NCBI GenBank assembly: GCA_026260175.1 | Contig: JAKCWW010001922.1 | Location: 1-28,351 of the forward strand | DNA from: Reticulitermes lucifugus | Lineage: Eukaryota > Arthropoda > Insecta > Blattodea > Rhinotermitidae | Length of the DNA: 28,351 bases | Direction: 5' to 3' | Shown here: positions 21,715-28,351 of the stretch, piece by piece | Layout: each line of letters starts with the position of its first letter | How positions within the stretch are numbered: position 1 is the stretch's first letter | Made by a program: the position numbers and the translations under genes | The notes under the pieces: generated by a model | Seen by the model: the letters and a program-made list of their open reading frames with translations, nothing else | What the model was told of the DNA's origin: nothing | The model's database searches: none

Positions 21715-22621
21715 CAAGAAATAATAGAATCAGAAAATAATACCAATAATCAACGGTTAGAAATATCTACGTTTTTCCCGGTATTTAAGGAGAGAAATTT
21801 CCCGAAATTGCGTTCATACATATTTAACGAACTCATGATTCCAAAGTGTTCTTTAAGGGCGATAATGAGGAATTATATGTAGCCTGTATCGGAGGAAAGG
21901 TGTTCTGTTGAAGCCGTAAGTATGGATGATAATTGTCAAATTGTTCTTTGACCTTTCGAAGTGCATTTTGTCATTCGTATATAACAATATTTTATTTAAA
22001 TTCCCGCGCAGTGGATCCTTCCTTCGCGGTTATAACCCTTCGTCACAGTATACATACATCCCGATCCTAAAATGAAAATCACCCACAGCCGTTGAAATAA
22101 AAGGGCCGTTACTCGTACAGTACTTCTTGACAGAGAAATACGCTGGTTTCGTAAAAGTAAAAAAAGCATACGCACAATACGTGATTACCTTTCTCAGTTT
22201 GTTAAAACTTACTTTACACACGACTCTCATCCTTTCCAGTCGTAACCCAGAAGCTGTAATAACGACAACAGTAGTCCAATAACGTTTTCATGACGCAGTT
22301 ACCCTGGATTCGGAGAGATTATTTGGTTCTGTGAACGGCCTGGTATTCCTGACTTAGCACTACGAATCTGTCTCTCCCCCTCTCTGCCATCAGTTTCTCT
22401 TGAGGTTCACCGGCTTGCAGTGTAATTCATAATGACCTCCTTGCAGGCTGGTGATGGCGCTGACCGTTAGTCCGCCGCGCCATTAACCACGGTATTGGAC
22501 AGTTTAATTAGCTCCATTCCACCCTAATGATGATTGTTCACAGTGTCAGCAAGAGTTTTCACTAAAATGTCATTAATAGAGCCGATCATGTAAGAAAATT
22601 TGTGTCTACAGAGAACTGCAC
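19693..22621. other. unassigned AT-rich sequence
   Basis: The first bases may be 3' untranslated sequence of the family A LINE. Beyond that nothing was recognised except a (AAT)n microsatellite. Short A runs occur at about 19855 and 20007. Near 22450-22490, ATGGCGC and GCGCCAT flank a GC-rich stretch that vaguely resembles a tRNA D-arm on minus but has no B box. Confidence 0.4.
21680..21713. repeat. (AAT)n microsatellite
   Basis: About ten uninterrupted ATA/AAT units. Confidence 0.95.
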
Positions 22622-22721
22622 TGACCATTACAGTCGAGTGATTAACGCGCTCGTAATTGGTATTCCATAAGTTCCGGGTTCAGTTCTCGGACCATAGAGG
22701 ATATTTAGTCTGCCACTGCAA
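22622..22721 (+). mobile_element. tRNA-like SINE fragment
   Basis: GGTTCAGTTCTC at 22677-22688 is a B-box variant, and TACAGTCGAGTG with ATTAACGCGC (22629-22650) fits an A box and the D arm. Only the head and a short body are visible; the left arm of a fold-back repeat starts directly after it. The open frame 22819-23052 is unrelated. Confidence 0.5.
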
Positions 22722-22942
22722 ATAGGATGTTTCTTTTCCTGCTTCACCGATAAGCGCCTGTCCAACGCTCTAGTGAGTTTTTATTAGACTTTTTGAAGGT
22801 TATTATCACTGTGATCGTTTGTCTAACTCCCATCTTCGACTGTTAAACCTCCCCTATATGCAGCTTACGACACAGCACTGGCAGAGCGTTGGGCGGAGTG
22901 TTGGGCCAGCGCTTATCGGTCAAGCAGAAAAAAAAATCCTAT
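22722..22942. repeat. fold-back (inverted) repeat, about 50-60 bp arms
   Basis: The left arm, 22722-22771, reads ATAGGAT, a T-rich spacer, then CTGCTTCACCGATAAGCGC, a gap, and CCAACGCTCT. The right arm, 22883-22942, is its complement: AGAGCGTTGG, an insertion with a near repeat of itself (GCGGAGTGTTGG), GCGCTTATCGGTCAAGCAG, an A run, and ATCCTAT. The spacer is about 110 bases without coding capacity. This is the layout of a fold-back element or MITE, or of two head-to-head copies of one repeat. No target-site duplication was identified. Confidence 0.75.
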
Positions 22943-23040
22943 ACTACCTCAAATCAGGATGCGGCGACTTCCATTCAAGTCCTTTACTATTCTCTTCAGT
23001 GATTATCTTTTCATTTGCCTATGTACAATCTGAGGTACTG

Positions 23041-23090
23041 AGAGCTCGTTAAACAAAACATGAATTTCGTCATTCATTCTTTCATTCACT
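23041..23090 (-). repeat. (ATGA)n-like 3' end of family A LINE
   Basis: Immediately after the minus-strand stop codon near 23086 the sequence becomes GAATGAAAGAATGAATGA. RTE-type LINEs commonly end in such short tandem repeats instead of poly(A), so this probably marks the true 3' end of the insertion. Confidence 0.55.
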
Positions 23091-23460
23091 CCGTAGTCTG
23101 TCTTACGACAGGTCCATTGCCTCTCCCAAATAATGTTCTCCAGAGAGTACGATCTAGTGCTTCCTCTTTCAATTTCCAGTAAATTCTCGTTCCCTTAAGG
23201 TCGTCCAGTAGCTGCTTATATATTATTCCTCGTCTTCCCATCACTTCTATTACTTTTTCGATCCTTCCTTCAATAACGTGTTTCAGAAGGCCGTTCCTGC
23301 GCAAGTTATGACCATCCAGTTATCCTTCCTTCGTTTCATTGTATGTAGAATATTCCTTTCCTCCTTAACTCTGTGTAATACTTCATTTTTCACACGATCG
23401 GTCCAACTGATCTCCATCCTTTTCCAGCGCCACATTTCAAAACTTTGAAGTTATGAATTT
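23066..23460 (-). pseudogene. family A LINE, second C-terminal pseudogene
   Basis: This is the same protein segment as at 19185-19692 but on minus. Reading from 23460 down: SFEMWRWKRM, ISWTDRVKN, HRVKEERNILH, RRKDNW, then (after a 1-base deletion near 23313) RRNGLLKHVIEG, EALDRTLWRT and GPVVRQTTE, with the stop near 23086. Relative to the first copy one Lys codon is missing before ISWTD. It starts abruptly near 23460, as expected of a 5'-truncated insertion, and its lesions differ from those of the other copy, so the two inserted independently. Confidence 0.85.
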
Positions 23461-25639
23461 CTTATGAGGATATAGAATTTGCACGGTCTGAAGGAGTAAA
23501 TAAAATAAATCCTCCAAAAAAGAAAGAATAAGTTATTTGATAGGCTGTCCGATGCCTGAAGCTGTCTGCCGCCTTTTCCTCAGCACTAAGGTATTGTTTG
23601 TCTCAGGGCTGTTCCTGTTTTTTTTGAAGAGGGGGCGAAGTTTTATCCGATTACTTCGGTCTTATCCTGCCAGCTGTCATTCAGCCAATGGCTGTTACAT
23701 ATCGACTATCCTCTTTACCTTTTGGGACCAGTACATTTGAACTTTCGAAGTTCAATTCCTCCTCTCATTCTAGGCTTATTAAACTAATGAGTGTGATATT
23801 GTACAAATACAACATTATTGCATTGTATTTAATCTAGTCAGATTATTCTGGTTGTTAATGTCTCCTGTGATTAGCTCCACAGGGAAAATGTCTTTTTGAG
23901 GAGCTAGTGTTGTCTCAGTTTGTCATGATATTTACGAACTTTCACTCCAAACACCTACGTTTTATTCATGTATAATCCATTTTGTTCCTATGCTTTCATC
24001 TATAAGTATATATTCCAAGTTGTTCTTACCCTTCAAGCTTGATTGCCAAAAGTTTTTATGCGCCTTATGTGTAAGCATTGAGTTTATCTTATGAAGGTAT
24101 CTGGTGAGTGTTTGTAATATAGGCAACTGAAATTTTCCGCTCAGTTGACGAGACCGCTAACTTCATTGTGTTATGTCTGTAATAAAGCATCAAGTTGTGG
24201 ATGAGGCATGAAACGTAGCCTCCAGAAGTTTCCTTTCTTGAGAAGCTAAACGTTTTGAAGATCAAGTATACTGCTTTGCGTAACGACCTGGAATCACACA
24301 CTTTTCTCTAAATACAGAACAAATAGATTTTACATAAATAATTTCAGTATGTTAGAGTCTGTATTTATGACTTTAATATAGGCAAATACAGTGACTTCTC
24401 TAGCAGAGCCGTGATGCGGTATTATGCTTTGTGTCGTACTGCCTATCGTATTTACATACTACCGAATAAGTAAATAGATTTATCTGACCTAGGATCGAGT
24501 ACAGTTGCGTGTTCCTTAAAACGCCGAAGATTTTCTCATCTTCTGAGTGGCTATAAGTTTATCAAAAAGAACCCTGTCCGTAGAAATACGTGTGGTTGAT
24601 TAAATATACATAGAACAGAGTGTGCTTATGTTTATTCCGGTTTTTACAGTAAATTTTAATTAGGCTTGATCTTAATTTTGAAATGATAGATTATTACTTA
24701 AATATGTTGGTATGTAAAGTAGGGCTGTATGTAGGACGGCGACTCAACAAGAGAGTTGATATAATGGAGGAAAAGAATAGTGTGGAGACAGGTAAATAAT
24801 TTCCGATAAAATACAGCCTATATCAGAAAGTGACCTAATTATTTATTCACTATGAGCTACTTGCCGTTTTCGATATCAGTAATTTTATGCTCTTGTGAAA
24901 CGCCTGAAGTCCATAATAAATGTTCAATACAAAACCATCTCATATCTGTCAAACTGAACAATTTTTTAATTTGTAGACATGCATTTCAATTCGCAATTTG
25001 GCTAGTTCATGAAACTCTGTTTTACCTTTGTGAGAAGTAAATAGGTATTTTGCATTAAAGACTTCAGACAATTGTCAGTTATAGAAGGTTCTGTGAAGAA
25101 CGTAACGTTGGGAAAACTGTATCTGTTTCCGTTTTCAGGTGAAAAATTGGGAATAAATGTATTCTGGGATTCGTGCGTCCCCACTTCCGAATCCGAACTC
25201 GGAAACATATTGAGTTTCCGAAACGGTATGTTCTGTGGATTATATATAGCTGCTCAAACACTTATAAATAAATAAATAAATCTTCAGTCACAGACCTCGG
25301 AAAAATGAGTTGGGGCTGATTCCATTCCATTTCATTGCGTTCAAGTGGTATTTATTAGAAGAAATAAATTTCAGTCTTGTGGATATTCCTTCCTTGGACC
25401 CGTAATGCATATTTTTAGTTCATAAAGTTCTTTTTGGTGCGCTTAGAATAGATTTCACTCGTTGGTTACTTCAAAATTTCATTTCTTTTGGCTTTAAATA
25501 TAAGTCAAGAAGGAAAGAAAATTGATTTTACACAGCATAGAGATAGGAGAGTAGTAAAATTTAAATTTGTCTCTGTGCTTAATTAAAGACATGTTTCAAG
25601 TCATATGAGGGACTGGAATTATAGTCTCAAGAATTCTTA
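23461..25639. other. unassigned AT-rich sequence
   Basis: No gene or mobile element could be assigned. Frames at 23537-23740, 24089-24301, 24852-25040 and the overlapping set at 25002-25275 show no familiar motif. Confidence 0.4.
25261..25281. repeat. short (AAAT)n microsatellite
   Basis: About five ATAA units. Confidence 0.85.
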
Positions 25640-25950
25640 GTCTCACGTCCCGGCCGCACTCCTTCCGGGGAAAGGGTCACTAGTACCCATTAAACAGGGG
25701 ACAGGGTGGGCCACACAACAGGCGTGGTTGCTATGGAGAAGAGGAAAGTCGTCCGGAGTCTCATGGGATATGACACCGTGTTAGCTGATGATTTGTCACC
25801 GATGTTTAGGGAAAACTTGCTGCCTCCATCTTTAGGACAGTAGAGGAAGAATATGTTTCTGAGAGAATTGGTTATATTAAAAAGGGAAGGAGCAACAAGT
25901 TCTTCTAGGAAATTATTATTCTTCAACAACACTGAATTTTTATACAGCAA
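25640..25950 (-). other. unassigned GC-richer block with an open minus frame
   Basis: GTCCCGGCCGCACTCCTTCC and neighbouring sequence make this block GC-richer than its flanks. The minus frame 25690-25950 (86 codons) is open across it, ending in ATTPVVWPTLSPV. I do not recognise a family. It could be an untranslated part of a repeat; a similar block may exist elsewhere in the genome. GAAACGTCG at about 25961, just outside it, resembles the end of the hairpin motif described elsewhere, but no stem was found. Confidence 0.3.
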
Positions 25951-26044
25951 GCCCTACCGAAACGTCGATCACAAACCACCACTCAATATACAGTCATGTC
26001 CTTAAAACTGCAATCTTCATCATTCACGCTGTGAAACTCAAATC

Positions 26045-26150
26045 ACGTAAGAAAAAAGTCTCTTACTTCTACTGGGAATCGAACCACGATTCCACAGTCC
26101 AGCGCTTCGCCTATTCTGTATAGCGACTGTTCTGTGGATAACAGATAATT
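26045..26150 (-). mobile_element. tRNA-derived SINE, second type, 5' part
   Basis: On minus, TGGTTCGATTCCC (complement of 26074-26086) is a perfect B box, and the bases before and after it (GGAATCG and GTAAGAGACTTTT) match the SINE at 12660 (GGATCG and GTAAGAGATTTT). The copy loses similarity soon after, so it is a head-only fragment. Confidence 0.7.
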
Positions 26151-26380
26151 CTGAAATGTTTTATTTGCTGTTCCACATACGTTCTTTATCTTTTTATTCC
26201 TGTACTGCGGATAAAATTCTATTACTGCAAACATAGTTTCATTTCGGGCACCAAAATGTGTAGCGATAAAATTATTTTTATTTATCATTGAAGAATATTT
26301 AAGGTATTCGTTGTAGGTATTATAAGGTCTAAAGTATGTATTATATCTTTTGGGTGTAAAATCTGATTTGTCACCACCAG

Positions 26381-26612
26381 ATGAAAAAATAGATTAGGGT
26401 GTTTCAGAACAGATTTATGGGAAGAATTTGTAGAACCAAGAGAGATGAATCGGGGGGGAAGGATAAAAATTAAATAGTGAGGAACTTCATAAGTCGTTCT
26501 TTTAAGAAATATTATTAGGTTGATAACGTCAAGAGGGATGAGATGGGTGGGACATGTAGGCTTACGAGGCAGTAGAAGGTTCGTACAAAATTTTAGGCGT
26601 AAACTTTAAAGA
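26381..26612 (+). pseudogene. family B LINE C-terminal remnant
   Basis: With several frame changes the segment gives RVFQNRFMGRICRTKRDE, then KLNSEELH, then NIIRLITSRGMRWVGHV (about 26504-26557). These match, in order, the RLRVFENKVLRKIFGAKRDE, KLHNEELH and NIIRNIKSRRLRWAGHVA blocks of insect LINE C-termini. Indels and stops (for example TAA in the ELHKSFF region) make it inactive. It lies tail to tail with a second family B remnant on minus that begins within about 10 bases of its end. Confidence 0.7.
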
Positions 26613-26619
26613 AAGCAAT

Positions 26620-26992
26620 CCATAATTACACCCTCAATTTAATTATCTGAATATTATTATCCAACTTATACTAAGTTTTCCCTTGTAGCCTCCTCCCTTC
26701 TGGTTTTCTGACAAGAGGGTTTAAGGTATTTCTCTTTTCTGTGCATGCTACATGTTCCGCTAGTCTTCTGCGCTTTAATTTATTACCGTAATCGCATTTC
26801 GTGCAGATTATAAGCTGTTAGTTTTAAAGGTTTCTCATTGCGCCGTTTTCTGGAACCATTGGTTAGTTCCCTTAGATTAGATCCACATATTTTTATCTGC
26901 AGCCTTCTTGCAATCATTCTGAAACTGTATTTTTCCGTTAGGATGAGGGACCAATATTCACGTTCATACAAAACAGCAGATGAAGTTATATC
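26620..26992 (-). pseudogene. family B LINE remnant on minus
   Basis: Reading from 26992 down, the blocks are ITSSAVLYEREYWSLILTEK (compare ILPVVLYGCETWTLTLREE), a degraded RVFENKVLRKIFG region, a frameshift, KLKRRRLAEHVACTEKR (compare KSRRLRWAGHVARMGE), and near the end a DNNIQIIKLR block (compare WEDNIKMDLRE) at about 26635-26665. Frameshifts and TAA stops near 26785 show decay. Its upstream end is cut at about 26990 by the Jockey-like element, beyond which similarity seems to resume at 27885. Confidence 0.65.
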
Positions 26993-26999
26993 ACAGCTC

Positions 27000-27890
27000 T
27001 CTTATCTCAGTCCTGGCGTCCTGACACCATCTCCCACAGACTTAGCCAAACTGTAGCCACCTTACTTAAATACTTCACCAAATGGAAAAGCCTTTTAAAT
27101 TCCCATAAGACAGAAACTATTATATTTTCAAGGCGCCGCCCCCGTCTTCCGGAACCAATTCAAATTGATAATGCATTTGTGCGCTGGGCCTTGGACGTAA
27201 AATATTTAGGCCTTCTTCTAGACTCAAAACTGCTCTACACCAAGCACCTACGTACCGTTTCCAACAAAGCCACAGGTACTCTTTGTAACATCTTCCCCTC
27301 CTTACTCGAGACTCCACACTCACACAAACCTCCAAATTAACCCTATATAAATTACTCATCCGATCGCTTCTTACTTACGTCTGCAATACTACATATAATT
27401 CAAACTGCCTCAACTCCAAATCATCCAAAACAAGAGCTTACGAGTGATCGGTGCCTATCCCAGGGGAACTCCCATCTTCCATTTGCACGACACCCTTAAT
27501 ATCGAACCTATTCGAGATTTCATCCACCAACTTACGGTAAGATGTTTTGCTAAATGTCCATCCCATCCTAATCCCCTGGTCCAACAAATCGGAAATTATA
27601 CTCTCGCCGACCTGAACTCTTTATACAAAACCTACAAACATGAAGGACCGAAACATATCCTACAGTAACCAGCTCACCATCAGGCAGAGTGTTTTTTAGT
27701 CTTTTTTCACTAATATTATTTCGATTTCCCTATTTTTAACTTTTGTTTTACGCACTCATTTTAGCTAAATGGGTTATAGGGACAATTGTGTGATTTTTTC
27801 TTTGTATACTGTTAATACTCTAAAATAAAGATATTAAGACTATTAAAAAAATAAAGATATTATGACTATTAAAAAATAAAATTATATTAT
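27000..27890 (+). mobile_element. Jockey-like LINE, 5'-truncated insertion with 3' UTR
   Basis: The protein remnant covers the C-terminal half of a Jockey-type reverse transcriptase, starting after the YADD box. In frame 1 (27012-27339) it has a SWRPD start, then ATLLKYFTKWK, HKTETIIFSRR, DVKYLGLLLDSKL and NKATGTLCNIF. A frameshift near 27305 leads to LTLYKLLIRSLLTYVCN, and a second shift near 27416 leads to NKSLRVIGAYPRGTPIFHLHD and the stop at 27666-27668. Roughly 200 bases of T-rich 3' UTR follow, with an A-rich tail of tandem AATAAAGATATTA units. The element has two frameshifts and lacks the endonuclease and most of the RT, so it is dead. It resembles the Jockey/X-element group; exact clade not determined. 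Confidence 0.8.
27821..27890 (+). repeat. tandem A-rich 3' tail of the Jockey-like LINE
   Basis: The unit TAAAATAAAGATATTAAGAC is repeated as TAAAAAAATAAAGATATTA, followed by a third partial unit AAAAAATAAAATTATATT, with a period of about 26 bases. Each full copy contains AATAAA, the polyadenylation signal. Confidence 0.75.
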
Positions 27891-27950
27891 CGTATAAAGG
27901 AAAGCATAAGTTTTACATATTGTTCGAGAAGGTAATCGAATTTGAATTCA
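27885..27950 (-). pseudogene. probable upstream continuation of the family B LINE remnant
   Basis: On minus this reads FSNNM(stop)NLCFPLYDNI, which joins in frame to the ITSSAVLYE start of the remnant at 26992. Together they loosely match LKVKIYKTVILPVVLYGCE. The join would fall at a shared TTATAT(C/T)A (26986-26993 and 27882-27889), a candidate target-site duplication of the Jockey-like insertion. The match is short, so this is tentative. Confidence 0.4.
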
Positions 27951-28112
27951 ATCGCAGAATGTTTCCCTGAACTTAATTCTCTCTCTGCTCGTACTCCTTC
28001 GTAAATGTGTGAATGAAGAACGGGGTTTGATAGTTATAATACGTATTACCCCAAAAAAAGGTGTAATGCACTTTTTACGAGTTTTAAGATTTTCGCATGT
28101 AGCTGAGCATTT

Positions 28113-28236
28113 CCTACTTCTGGAATATGACGCCGCTTTGCTGGGGTAATGGATCCGAGACAGCGTACCATAACATTTTTTTTAAATGTCGGGAGCCAAT
28201 TACCCAGTGATGCAGCGTCGTATTCCAGAAACAGGG
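28113..28236. repeat. long hairpin (fold-back element)
   Basis: The left arm, CCTACTTCTGGAATATGACG then CCGC and GGGGTAATGG (28113-28152), pairs with the right arm CCAATTACCC ... GCGTCGTATTCCAGAAACAGG (28196-28236). An inner stem ACATTT/AAATGT (about 28173-28188) closes the loop, so almost the whole 124 bases can fold. There is no coding capacity. A MITE-like or fold-back element is likely. Confidence 0.7.
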
Positions 28237-28268
28237 ACTCTTCAGATTATTCGTTTTTGGCTTGTGTT

Positions 28269-28351
28269 ATATCCTACATACAATAAAGAGAAGAAAGGCT
28301 AACTGGATTGGTCAAATCTTGCGTAGAAACTGCCTTCTGAAACACGTGATT
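28269..28351 (+). pseudogene. family A LINE, third copy (partial at window edge)
   Basis: The frame reads ILHTIKRRKANWIGQILRRN and continues CLLKHVI to the window end with no stop or shift. It starts abruptly at about 28269, directly downstream of the hairpin at 28113-28236, consistent with a 5'-truncated LINE insertion. The visible part is better preserved than the other two copies, but whether it is intact further on cannot be seen. Confidence 0.8.

Noticed and set aside
22440..22500. tRNA-like D-arm on minus with ATGGCGC/GCGCCAT arms
   Set aside because: No B box follows at the right distance, and the arms alone are only 7 bp.
24710..24800. Charged plus-strand peptide that might be LINE protein
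   Set aside because: It could not be aligned by eye with any block of the LINE families in the window.
26976..26990. A possible degenerate reverse-transcriptase ADD box (ADE) at the start of the Jockey-like fragment on plus
   Set aside because: The same bases are explained on minus as the ITSSAVLYE segment of the family B LINE, so the Jockey fragment more likely begins after the YADD box, near 27000.
1..28351. CRISPR arrays, bacterial operons, rRNA genes, intact tRNA genes
   Set aside because: No regularly spaced direct repeats, no ribosome binding site plus ORF pattern, no rRNA-like sequence; the tRNA-like heads lack complete cloverleaf pairing and sit in SINEs.

Overview
This window looks like AT-rich, non-coding DNA from an arthropod nuclear genome. 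There are no bacterial-style operons or ribosome binding sites, open frames are short and scattered, and I find no host protein-coding exon that I can support. What is recognisable is interspersed repeat debris: tRNA-derived SINEs, decayed non-LTR retrotransposons (LINEs), microsatellites and fold-back repeats. The SINE bodies and the C-terminal LINE motifs (NWIGH..RRNCLLKHVIEG and AGHVARM types) resemble repeats I recall from cockroach and termite genomes (Blattodea). That assignment is from memory and is inference.

Layout: 1-78 is an (AC)n/(AT)n microsatellite. From 79 to about 9500 there is mostly unassigned AT-rich sequence with SINE remnants near 2.9, 3.8, 6.2-6.4 and 8.86-9.12 kb; the last is the best preserved. 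A small LINE scrap lies at about 9.5 kb. From 9.7 to 15.4 kb the only clear element is a second SINE type at 12.66-13.0 kb. From 15.4 to 17.0 kb there are two LINE remnants, one of them a reverse-transcriptase core with a YADD box. From 17.5 to 18.0 kb there are two degenerate tRNA-like heads. From 19.2 to 19.7 kb lies a LINE (called family A here) C-terminal pseudogene on plus; a second copy is on minus at 23.07-23.46 kb and a third, cut by the window edge, on plus at 28.27 kb. A fold-back repeat lies at 22.72-22.94 kb.

The most structured part is 26.0-28.35 kb. It holds a minus-strand SINE and two family B LINE fragments lying tail to tail. A Jockey-like LINE 3' half (27.0-27.9 kb) appears to be inserted inside the minus-strand family B fragment. 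A long hairpin at 28.11-28.24 kb is followed by the third family A copy.

No genes act together here: all coding remnants carry stops and frameshifts and are presumed dead. The best candidates for something less described are the fold-back repeats, the nested insertion, and a small dispersed motif (a hairpin followed by GAAAC) seen about four times, which recalls hammerhead-ribozyme-like ends of Penelope-like elements. All links to function are inference.
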